Shown here piece after piece: positions 5,924-10,652 of a stretch of DNA of 10,652 nt. The notes below the pieces were generated by a model. It did no database searches. It was not told the origin of the DNA and was given only the letters and a program-made list of their open reading frames with translations. Each line of letters begins with the position of its first letter. Position 1 is the stretch's first letter. The position numbers and the translations under genes were made by a program. Origin of the DNA: Archaeoglobus_B sp964471215 (GTDB lineage Archaea > Halobacteriota > Archaeoglobi > Archaeoglobales > Archaeoglobaceae); contig CAYYFC010000043.1 of assembly GCA_964471215.1 (NCBI GenBank), positions 1-10,652 on the forward strand, written 5' to 3'.

Positions 5924-5938
5924 AGCATTACAGATATA

Positions 5939-6304
5939 ATGGGTCTGATGATGAGATGCGAGCACAGATCCAGCAGGAAGGTATGGGCTAAAATGCAGAA
6001 CGGTGTTATGAAGCCCCATCCTTACTGTGCTAGGTGCGGAACACTGAAGAATGTATCGTCAGATAAGGGTAAAAGCATAAACTACTTTATAGTTGCCCTG
6101 TCAAGGCTCAGGAAGATTTTGGAGAGGAGGGGTTATAAGATATCCGATGCTCAGATAAGGTTAATTGTGAAGGATTTGAAAAATACTGATGGGTTTACCG
6201 ATACATGGTGGATGACGTTTTCGAGGCAGAAGGAGATATTTACCTGTGTGGTCTGGAAGTATGTTAAGATTTCTAAGGATCTGATAGATTTTGCATTGAG
6301 CTAA
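5939..6304 (+). CDS. Conserved hypothetical protein with N-terminal zinc-binding motif
   Basis: A 121-residue soluble protein. C7 and H9 (RCEHRSSR) with C30 and C33 (YCARCG) make a likely CxH...CxxC zinc site in the first 35 residues. Residues 47-80 form a basic Lys/Arg-rich helical region (YFIVALSRLRKILERRGYK), and the C-terminal part contains GFTDTWWMTFSRQKEIF. I recognise the layout as that of small uncharacterised archaeal proteins, but cannot give a function. Nucleic-acid binding is possible from the zinc motif plus basic helix. There are three close ATGs (5939, 5948, 5951); MRCEH at 5951 would keep the zinc motif. It ends directly before the GC-rich hairpin at 6301-6365. Confidence 0.65.
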   Translation: MGLMMRCEHRSSRKVWAKMQNGVMKPHPYCARCGTLKNVSSDKGKSINYFIVALSRLRKILERRGYKISDAQIRLIVKDLKNTDGFTDTWWMTFSRQKEIFTCVVWKYVKISKDLIDFALS

Positions 6305-6365
6305 GCTGGCCAGCAGAAACTGAGCTTGGGCGATGAGGGGGGCTGGCCAGAGATAGTTAGCTTAG
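6301..6365 (+). terminator. GC-rich hairpin after the zinc-ribbon gene, possible transcript end
   Basis: CTAAGC/GCTTAG (outer arms) and TGGCCAG/CTGGCCA (inner arms, perfect) enclose a G-rich loop beginning right at the stop codon, followed by a T-rich stretch around 6373-6395. It could be a termination or processing signal. Archaea mostly end transcripts at U-rich tracts, so the hairpin's role is uncertain. Confidence 0.35.
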
Positions 6366-6416
6366 TATATATACAACTTTTATTATCTCATTTCAATAAT
6401 TAAACGTGATCTTTTA

Positions 6417-6467
6417 ATGGACGATTGGAAATTCCGATTGGAATTTATAAGGAGAATGGTGGCTTAA
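6417..6467 (+). CDS. Possible 16-codon leader ORF abutting the protease gene
   Basis: ATG 6417 encodes MDDWKFRLEFIRRMVA and its TAA (6465-6467) directly touches the ATG of the next gene at 6468. The zero-base spacing suggests translational coupling or a leader peptide, or the remnant of a truncated upstream gene. No family recognised. The short palindrome AATTCC-GATT-GGAATT (6430-6445) lies inside it. Confidence 0.25.
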   Translation: MDDWKFRLEFIRRMVA

Positions 6468-6827
6468 ATGGGATTAGTATATGTAGATGTTATCGTTCGT
6501 GGTAGAAAGAAGGAGAAAAAGATGAAAATGGTTGTGGATACCGGATCAACTTATATCGTGTTGAGTAAAGATGTTATCAGGGAATTGGATTTGCACGAGA
6601 CTCCTTATAAAGTAAATATAACCTTGGCTGATAATAGGGTTGTAGAGGTGAGGTTATTTCTGGCAGAGGTCGAAGTTGAAGGAAGAAAGGGGCCAGCTTT
6701 TGTTGCTGAGCTTGATACACCGACACCACTTTTAGGTGTTTATGCCCTCGAAACACTTGGATTTAAGGTAAATCCGATAACTGGAAAATTGGAAGAGATT
6801 TCACCAGAAGGGGGATATCTACTCTAA
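6468..6827 (+). CDS. Clan AA (retropepsin-like) aspartic protease, AF_0612-type
   Basis: A 119-residue single-lobe aspartic protease. The catalytic motif is MVVDTGSTYIVLS, with D24-T25-G26-S27. The conserved second motif TPTPLLGVYALETLGFKVN (84-102) contains the hydrophobic-hydrophobic-Gly signature of retropepsin folds, followed by PITGKLEE. Enzymes of this fold act as homodimers, each monomer giving one aspartate. The archaeal AF_0612 family is small, cytosolic, and without a known substrate, and it often sits near toxin-antitoxin genes. The length is normal. Start ATG 6468 with GGTGG five bases upstream (6458-6462). It appears intact. Confidence 0.85.
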   Translation: MGLVYVDVIVRGRKKEKKMKMVVDTGSTYIVLSKDVIRELDLHETPYKVNITLADNRVVEVRLFLAEVEVEGRKGPAFVAELDTPTPLLGVYALETLGFKVNPITGKLEEISPEGGYLL

Positions 6828-7158
6828 TACAATTCCATTTATAAATTTTATTGAGATATTCGCTTAATAAAAGCGTTTGCTCTGTTGAAAATTAGAATGC
6901 ACGGTATGACATAGAGTGGTTGCCCGTGCATTATCTTTTTGTAACTACGAATACTTGCACGGGCTTTTCCCTCAGCCACCTCATCTCCATCGGTGGTTCA
7001 TTGGGAGCTACATCCCCGCACACCACAGGGTACGGGTTACGGGATTACACCGTCATCGGCAAAGCCTGATGGCATCCAAAGTAAGTATGTGAGTAGTTTA
7101 TATTAGTTTTAAGTTCCCATAGTTTCCAAAATCACTCAAATACTCAAGTGAATAGTCT
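6828..7158. other. Intergenic region dominated by a GC-rich structured element
   Basis: No complete gene. After A/T-rich sequence with a short CGCTT/AAGCG hairpin (6861-6875), a GC-rich structured block fills about 6903-7085 (separate entry), then A/T-rich sequence leads to the first glycosyltransferase remnant. Confidence 0.4.
6903..7085 (-). mobile_element. Second type of GC-rich structured remnant, possible tnpB 3' end / omega-RNA scaffold
   Basis: Strong GC contrast with its flanks. Hairpins: GCCCGTGCA/TGCACGGGC (6922-6930 and 6956-6964, 9 bp perfect), CCACC/GGTGG around 6977-6996, and CATCGGC/GCCTGATG near 7054-7072. On the minus strand, a 37-codon frame without start (7044 to 6931) reads SRNPYPVVCGDVAPNEPP and on to QVFVVTKR, like a C-terminal tail overlapping a structured RNA, as in TnpB right ends. 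The putative terminus (after the 9-bp hairpin on the minus strand) contains TATGTCAT, comparable to the GGTCAA of the other copies. Assignment to IS200/IS605 is inference. Confidence 0.4.
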
Positions 7159-7227
7159 ATGAAAATTGTTACTGCTCCGCAAAGCATTCACTGGTATGGA
7201 ATTACATGGTGTTTTAAGGAATGGTAA
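7159..7227 (+). pseudogene. GT4 glycosyltransferase remnant with large internal deletion (copy 1)
   Basis: ATG 7159 encodes MKIVTAPQSIHWYGITWCFKEW and a stop. The start MKIV is like a glycosyltransferase first strand, and IHWYGITWCFK matches VHWYGIGWWFK of the glycosyltransferase at 8149-8720, which lies some 35 residues further in. The region between has been lost. The fragment overlaps the start of the DUF4258 fragment at 7221 by seven bases. Confidence 0.6.
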
Positions 7228-7346
7228 GGTTTACTAAGCATGCACAAGATAGATTAAATGAATATGGGATACCGCAGGAGGATGTCATTGATGTATTAAA
7301 GAAACCGGAGAGAGTATTTTTAGATTTGGCCCCCTCCTCGCCCTGA
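7221..7346 (+). pseudogene. DUF4258 protein, N-terminal half, truncated by repeat element
   Basis: It encodes MVRFTKHAQDRLNEYGIPQE and then a helix ending PERVFLDL, aligned with the intact homologue at 7706 (MKVTFIPHALDRMKKRGITE... DPEKVVEGYG). The shared pattern F..HA.DR...GI....V...LK.PE.V is the DUF4258 N-terminus. After about 36 host codons the frame enters the repeat element at TTGGC and stops at 7344-7346. The missing half is not found on the far side of the element, so the insertion was accompanied by, or followed by, loss or rearrangement. Confidence 0.75.
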
Positions 7347-7600
7347 AGGGCGAGGATTCCTGACGGGGAGGTTTGCGTATATCCTCAGCCTCGCTCCTCA
7401 TCGGATATACGCGGGGTGGGCTAGCACCCCGTTACCCCTATCCCTTACGGGATTCGGGGTTATGAAGGCTTATTTGACCCTTTCCACCCGACATTAGACA
7501 AATCGAAGCGAATCTTTATAAAAATAACGCTCCACCTACCTCCTCCTCCCTCCTCCCCTAATTCATCCCCGCTATAAGGCTTTCTTGGCGACATTTTGTA
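7326..7600 (-). mobile_element. tnpB-less IS200/IS605-like element (copy 5, most complete)
   Basis: About 270 bp. From the left junction: host TTGGC, the terminal hairpin CGCCCTGAAGGGCG (7339-7352), GAGGATTCC, a perfect 10-bp stem GCGTATATCC/GGATATACGC (7375-7384, 7403-7412), GGGGTG/CACCCC (7413-7418, 7425-7430), CCCC..TCCC/GGGA..GGGG (7435-7458), a promoter-like block (7491-7524), a pyrimidine-rich run (7533-7562) and the distal end GGCGACATTTTGT near 7587-7599, which is shared with copy 6. The stems vary in a compensatory way among copies. There is no transposase gene, so mobilisation would need a TnpA elsewhere. Boundaries are good on the left, approximate on the right. Confidence 0.65.
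7491..7524 (-). promoter_or_regulatory. Conserved element-internal promoter-like block (copy 5)
   Basis: On the minus strand TTTTTATAAAG is followed about 25 bp later by AATGT. The block matches 2682-2712 at 26 of 30 positions. It could drive a structured RNA or an ancestral tnpB. Confidence 0.35.
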
Positions 7601-7709
7601 AATAAGTCTCATTCATAAAAGAAATCTCATACTGAACAAGCTGAATGAATTAAAAATTTGCTTGGAGGAAGGAATATTTCCCGTTAGATGTTTTGAGCTG
7701 AGAACATGA
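7601..7709 (+). pseudogene. C-terminal fragment of an unknown protein fused to element end
   Basis: The open frame after the element reads SLIHKRNLILNKLNELKICL and then EEGIFPVRCFELRT, with a TGA at 7707-7709 that overlaps the ATG of the DUF4258 gene (ATGA). A tight stop/start overlap is typical of genuine operon neighbours, so this is probably the tail of a gene whose front was removed by the repeat element. Family not recognised. Confidence 0.35.
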
Positions 7710-7942
7710 AAGTAACATTCATTCCTCATGCCTTAGACAGGATGAAAAAGAGAGGAATAACGGAGAAGATGGTTTTAGAAACGTTAAAAGATCCTGAGAA
7801 AGTTGTGGAAGGTTATGGAGGTAGGAAGATAGCTCAAAAAATGCTTGATGATAAGTTGTTGAGAGTTATATACGAGGAGAAGGAAGATAAGTTGGAGGTG
7901 ATTACAGCATATTTGACATCAAAGGTAGATAAATATGGGTGA
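7706..7942 (+). CDS. DUF4258 protein, toxin-like
   Basis: A 78-residue protein with the DUF4258 pattern: FIPHALDRMKKRGI (5-18), a helix MVLETLKDPEKVVEG (22-36), GGRKIAQKM (38-46), then KLLRVIYEE and LEVITAYLTSK strands (51-73). The compact alpha/beta arrangement resembles small RelE/ParE-like toxins. DUF4258 genes are commonly paired with DUF2283 genes in prokaryotic genomes and are predicted toxin-antitoxin modules; I know of no proven biochemical role. ATG 7706 overlaps the stop of the upstream fragment (ATGA). DUF2283 begins six bases after its stop, and GGTGATGGGG at the stop codon serves as that gene's ribosome binding site. Complete. Confidence 0.8.
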   Translation: MKVTFIPHALDRMKKRGITEKMVLETLKDPEKVVEGYGGRKIAQKMLDDKLLRVIYEEKEDKLEVITAYLTSKVDKYG

Positions 7943-7948
7943 TGGGGT

Positions 7949-8152
7949 ATGAAGGTTTATTACGATCCTAAACACGATGTGATGTATATAGAGTTCTCGG
8001 ATAGGAATGTAGTCGATACGATTGAAGTAGAGGATGGAATTTTGATCGATTACGGTGAAAACAAAGAAATCGTAGGTATTGAAATAATCGATGCATCTCG
8101 AAGGTTAAAGGCTAATTTACAGGAGATAACAATTAGATTAGAGCAGTTATGA
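7949..8152 (+). CDS. DUF2283 protein, antitoxin-like partner of DUF4258
   Basis: A 67-residue protein. MKVYYDPKHDVMYIEFSD (1-18), VEDGILIDYGENKEIVGIEI (27-46) and DASRRL (48-53) are the defining blocks of DUF2283: a small beta-rich fold starting Y.Y....D.LYI.F and ending GIEI..AS. Its role is unproven, with a proposed partnership with DUF4258. It lies six bases after DUF4258 and its TGA overlaps the ATG of the next gene (ATGA at 8149-8152), so the order DUF4258, DUF2283, glycosyltransferase is one transcription unit. The same DUF2283-to-glycosyltransferase junction recurs at 10025-10035. Confidence 0.85.
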   Translation: MKVYYDPKHDVMYIEFSDRNVVDTIEVEDGILIDYGENKEIVGIEIIDASRRLKANLQEITIRLEQL

Positions 8153-8720
8153 AAATCGCTTTCATTTACGATGCGATTTATCCTTGGGTGAAGGGGGAGC
8201 TGAGAAGAGGATTTACGAGATAGGTAGAAGGTTAGCTGATAGGCATGAAGTTCACTGGTATGGGATTGGATGGTGGTTTAAAGATAACATTAATGAAACA
8301 ATGAATCACGATGGAATAATCCTGCACGGTGTCTGTAAGCCGATGCAACTTTACGTTGATGGAAGGAGGAGCATAAAGGAAGCTATTTACTTCGCTGGAA
8401 AGCTTTTGCCGAAGCTGATAAAGGAGGAATTTGATGTTATTGACTGTCAGGAGTTTCCTTACTTTCCATGTTTTAGTGCTAAGGTTCATTCTTTATTTAG
8501 AAGAACACCGTTAGTCATAACTTGGCATGAAATATGGGATAATTACTGGTTTGAATATCTCGGTAAAAAGGGTTTGTTTGGATGGATTGTAGAAAGATTA
8601 ACTGCAAAACTAACGAGTAAAGATATTGCTGTTTCTGAGAGAACCAAAAAGGATTTGGAAGGCTTAGGAGTAAAAAATGTTAAAGTTATTCACAACGGAA
8701 TAGATTTCAAAAAGATATGA
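8149..8720 (+). pseudogene. GT4 glycosyltransferase, N-terminal half, frameshifted and truncated (copy 2)
   Basis: ATG 8149 encodes MKIAFIYDAIYPWVKG, then the frame breaks at the G5 run 8193-8197. One additional G would restore VKGGAEKRIYEIGRRLADRH, the classic GT4 donor/acceptor entry. The downstream frame runs to TGA 8718-8720 through HWYGIGWWFK, FDVIDCQEFPYF, VITWHEIWDNYW and VIHNGIDFKKI, all typical of the N-terminal Rossmann domain of GT-B family 4 enzymes that transfer sugars from nucleotide-sugars. The family is about 350-380 residues; this ends near residue 190, just where the linker (HNGID) leads to the C-terminal nucleotide-sugar domain. It is therefore inactive as it stands. The copy at 10033 keeps the correct frame over the same site, supporting a true one-base loss here. 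Confidence 0.8.
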
Positions 8721-8739
8721 TTAGAGAGTCGTGATTGTC

Positions 8740-9213
8740 ATGATATTACCGAAGAGACTTGAGGAGAGGATAAAGAAGGAAAGCGAGAGGCTAGATATTC
8801 CAGAGGAGGAGTTAATTTTAAAGGCGTTATCTGAATTTTTTAAGGAACCTTTGGATCCAGAGTCAAAGGTGGAGTTACATCTTAAGCTGTGTGAGAAGTT
8901 TCTGAAAGAGGTTGAGGAATTACTAGCAAAGGGAGACTATGTTCAAGCTTCTGAAAAGGCTTGGGGAGCTTCAGCTCAAATGGTGAAAGCTGTCGCGGCT
9001 AAGGAAGGGAAGGAGCTGAGAAGTCATGGTGAACTGCATAAGTTCGTCGTTGAACTTAGAAATAGGCTGAACGATTCCGAAATATCTACTCTATGGAGTT
9101 CGGCCACAAGTCTGCATCAGAACTATTACGAAAACTGGTTGCCAAAGGATATCGTCAAAGATCTGATCGAGAACGTTAAGAAGTTCGTTGAGAAGTTAAA
9201 GGTGTTACTATGA
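8740..9213 (+). CDS. PaREP1/HEPN-like family protein with N-terminal RHH-like segment
   Basis: About 157 residues from ATG 8740; a GTG at 8731 is possible, but GTGAT at 8731-8735 fits better as the ribosome binding site. Residues 1-36 (LPKRLEERIKKESERLDIPE) look like a ribbon-helix-helix-type DNA-binding segment. Residues 45-155 form the alpha-helical PaREP1 domain: KLCEKFLKEVEELLAKGDYV, QASEKAWGASAQMVKAVAA, then SLHQNYYENWLP. PaREP1 proteins are archaeal HEPN-related helical proteins without a firm function. HEPN proteins often act in toxin-antitoxin or defence roles, which suits this neighbourhood. Its TGA overlaps the ATG of the next glycosyltransferase remnant (ATGA, 9210-9213). It appears intact between two broken glycosyltransferase copies. 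Confidence 0.75.
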   Translation: MILPKRLEERIKKESERLDIPEEELILKALSEFFKEPLDPESKVELHLKLCEKFLKEVEELLAKGDYVQASEKAWGASAQMVKAVAAKEGKELRSHGELHKFVVELRNRLNDSEISTLWSSATSLHQNYYENWLPKDIVKDLIENVKKFVEKLKVLL

Positions 9214-9743
9214 AGATCATCAATGTTTACGACGGACATGAAAGGGTGTTTCCTGTAGGAGAAGCTTATTAAGGGATTGAAGAAGAGAAGTTGGAAGCCA
9301 TTCCAAGCGGAATAGATCTTGATGAGTTTAATTTAAGCAAAGAAGAGGTTGAAAGGGTAAAGAGGAAGTATGGGATTGATGATGATAAAGTAGTGGTGAT
9401 GTTTTCTAGTAGCATAACCCCAAGAAAGGGTGTAATTCATTTGGTTAAAGCTGTTGAAATGATAGATGATAGAATTTTTTTGTTAATTGTTGGAAATCCA
9501 AACGTTGATAGGGAATATGCTAGAATTGTTATGAATTATGTTAAAAAAAAGGATATTAACGCTAAATTTATTGGATTCGTTCCCTATGAAGATTTAAAGG
9601 CTCTGTATTCAGCTTCTGACCTCCTCCCCGCCTTAAGGGCGAGGGTTCCCCATGAGGGAACAGGCTCTTGCCCCATCTCACGACGGTTTCATCGCCTTCG
9701 GTTGGTGTCATCGGGCCGGGTCAGAGAACCCTCTGAAGGATAG
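9210..9743 (+). pseudogene. GT4 glycosyltransferase with central deletion, then interrupted by repeat element (copy 3)
   Basis: ATG 9210 encodes MKIINVYDGHERVFPVGEAY and TAA (9270-9272). The same frame continues GIEEEKLEAIPSGIDLDEFN, so about 150-180 codons of the N-terminal domain were lost in a near in-frame join. The C-terminal GT-B domain then follows: VVVMFSSSITPRKGVIHLVK, a later IFLLIVGNPN strand, AKFIGFVPYEDL and LYSASD. At the conserved SASD the frame meets the repeat element at CTGAC (9616-9620) and ends as element-derived residues to 9743. The E-x7-E donor-binding motif and the C-terminus are lost. The sequence overlaps copy 2 around (I)xxGIDxxxF, so these are halves of different paralogues, not one split gene. 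Confidence 0.82.
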
Positions 9744-9878
9744 ATAGAGAGGATTGAATAAAAATGTTTAGGGAGAAGTTTGAAACACTCTTCAACGTAA
9801 TCTAAACCAACCTCCTACCCCCTCCTCCCCTAATTCCTCTCTGCCATGAAAAGCAATCTTCCTTAGCGACATTTTGTG
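9616..9878 (-). mobile_element. tnpB-less IS200/IS605-like element, variant scaffold (copy 6)
   Basis: The left junction CTGAC is followed by CTCCTCCCCGCCTTAAGGGCG (terminal hairpin), GAGGGTTCC and a GTTCCC-CATGA-GGGAAC hairpin (9645-9661). The following scaffold (9662-9740) differs from copies 1, 2 and 5. The minus strand encodes EGSLTRPDDTNRRR and a stop, which looks like the end of a TnpB reading frame overlapping its omega RNA. The distal part (9808-9878: CCAACCTCCTACCCCCTCC, CCTAATTC, then TTAGCGACATTTTGT) matches the distal end of copy 5. So the same left-end type is joined to two scaffold types. There is no full transposase gene. Confidence 0.6.
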
Positions 9879-10027
9879 AGGAGTACAGCGAAAACATGAT
9901 AATTCATTACTCGGAAGAAAACAGGGTTGTAAAAATTGAGATATTGAATGCTTCAAAGACAATTCTTAACTTTTTACAGCAAATTCTTGAGCAGAAACCG
10001 ATAAAAGAGATTGCGAAAGCGCAATAA
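9872..10027 (+). pseudogene. DUF2283 fragment, C-terminal part
   Basis: The frame reads EEYSENMIIHYSEENRVVKI and then EILNASKTILNFLQQILEQK to a stop at 10025-10027. It corresponds to ILIDYGENKEIVGIEIIDAS and onward in the intact DUF2283 at 7949. The first 28 or so residues of the domain are missing because the right end of the repeat element lies there. An internal ATG at 9896 could start a 43-residue product. The C-terminus is longer than in the intact copy. Confidence 0.6.
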
Positions 10028-10032
10028 AGGGC

Positions 10033-10110
10033 ATGAAAATCGCTTTCATTTACGATGCGATTTGTCCGATAAAGGATGGAGCTGAGAAGAGGATTTATAA
10101 ATTAGATTGA
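10033..10110 (+). pseudogene. GT4 glycosyltransferase N-terminal stub (copy 4)
   Basis: MKIAFIYDAICPIKDGAEKR and IYKLD precede a TGA. The first 33 bases are identical to the start of the copy at 8149 except at one position, then it drifts. It keeps the GAEKRIY frame, which copy 2 has lost. After 25 codons it meets the PIN gene, whose upstream part overlaps the stop. Everything downstream of the first helix is gone. Confidence 0.7.
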
Positions 10111-10621
10111 AAAATGCTATGAAAAATCCAAAGATAATTATTAACACATCTTCGTGGATTAACATATATAACATAGGGTTAATCGATTATTTACTATCTA
10201 ACTTTCAGGTCTTTGTAACCCCAAAAGTATGTGAAGAAATTTTGAGTGGCAAAAACTTTGCTGAAGATGCAATTGTATTCGAGAAGGCTGTAAATGAGGG
10301 TTTGGTCAAAGTAATAACTCCAAAGGAAATTCTAAAAGAAATAAAACATGAGATTAGCATATCATCAGGTGAAATGGAGATAATAGCATGCGCGATTACA
10401 GATAAGGATTCCTTATAGACGATGCAAAAACTTATCGCGTTATGGACAGATTTAACATTAGATACATCTCCTCAGCACACGTTGTGATCGATGCGTACAT
10501 AATAAGCGAAATTACTAAGGAGGATGCGCTTGCAGCACTAGAAAGGTTGAGAAAATCTTTAAGAGATGAAGTGATAGATAGAGCGATTGAGGTGTTAGAA
10601 AGTGAATTTAAAATTGAGTAA
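10107..10621 (+). pseudogene. PIN-domain (COG2405-like) toxin with one frameshift
   Basis: ATG 10119 (or TTG 10107) encodes KNPKIIINTSSWINIYNIG, where N and T replace the usual D-T/S start of PIN domains. Then follow VFVTPKVCEEILSG with the conserved Glu, and SSGEMEIIACAI with the next acidic site. At the end of the first frame (DKDSL, stop 10416-10418) a one-base loss near 10410-10413 breaks the gene. The other frame continues LIDDAKTYRVMDRFNIRYIS and onward to a helical tail ending ESEFKIE and TAA at 10619-10621. The reconstructed protein is about 167 residues, the usual length for the COG2405-type PIN proteins with the DLIDD motif. Either a recent pseudogene or a sequencing indel. Confidence 0.75.
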
Positions 10622-10652
10622 AGAAAGTAGGGAGTGGTTAAAGAAGATAGCA
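10614..10652 (+). CDS. Possible start of a HEPN-like gene, cut by window end
   Basis: A TTG at 10614 overlaps the PIN stop and encodes SKESREWLKKIA up to the window edge. A start of the form SKESxEWLxKA is common in HEPN-domain proteins, but only 13 codons are visible and the TTG start is unproven. Confidence 0.25.
   Translation, partial: MSKESREWLKKIA

Larger units (their letters stand above)
5642..5938. other. Intergenic region with a strong imperfect hairpin
   Basis: No reading frame stands out. The region is A/T-rich and contains the large inverted repeat at 5814-5888, then the promoter-like stretch GTTTAAAAATAT at 5912-5923 for the zinc-ribbon gene. Confidence 0.4.

Noticed and set aside
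6305..6365. Possible C/D-box sRNA (CTGA followed by GCGATGAGG within a GC-rich stem)
   Set aside because: Only a D'/C'-like pair is present, the C' box deviates from RTGATGA, and no outer C or D boxes are found. A hairpin at the end of a gene is the simpler reading.
8149..9743. The two glycosyltransferase pieces as one gene split by the PaREP1 gene
   Set aside because: The pieces overlap at the same xxGIDxxxF region and the second piece has its own N-terminal start at 9210, so they come from different paralogues.

Overview
The window looks like an accessory region of a thermophilic archaeal chromosome, most plausibly Archaeoglobales-like. This rests on A/T-rich TATA boxes 20-30 bp upstream of apparently leaderless starts, ATGA-type stop/start overlaps, and archaeal families: an AF_0612-type aspartic protease, PaREP1, VapBC, DUF5678, DUF4258/DUF2283 and an archaeal-type AbiEi. 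I see no tRNA, rRNA, CRISPR array or phage structural gene. Taxonomy is inferred from family content only.

Left part (1-2520): a type IV toxin-antitoxin locus with an intact AbiEi-family antitoxin (215-1024, minus). Its AbiEii toxin is cut to about 27 codons by a repeat element at the window edge. Next come a frameshifted DUF5678 remnant, a radical SAM gene on the minus strand, and a broken divergent reading frame that stops at another repeat element.

Middle (2520-6830): a repeat-rich stretch flanks a complete vapBC pair whose start lies inside a perfect 10-bp inverted repeat. Then follow a P-loop AAA_28/NadR-like protein, a DUF457-type membrane protein, a small zinc-ribbon protein and a retropepsin-like aspartic protease.

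Right part (6830-10652, all plus strand): a graveyard of repeated cassettes pairing small toxin/antitoxin-like genes (DUF4258, DUF2283, PaREP1, PIN) with GT4 glycosyltransferase genes. At least four glycosyltransferase remnants are present, each differently broken: internal deletion, frameshift plus truncation, deletion plus insertion, and N-terminal stub. The small genes are largely intact.

A family of GC-rich structured repeats ties the window together (1-137, 2519-2762, 2788-2859, 3790-3832, 7326-7600, 9616-9878, with a different type at 6903-7085). They look like tnpB-less IS200/IS605 elements. Their hairpins show compensatory changes between copies, resembling the omega-RNA/right-end scaffold of TnpB elements, and one end is always joined to host DNA at a YTGAC/TTGGC-type sequence. 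Four copies interrupt recognisable reading frames (AbiEii, an unknown ORF, DUF4258, a glycosyltransferase). Single-base disruptions in three separate genes could be true decay or sequencing error; the sequence alone cannot decide.
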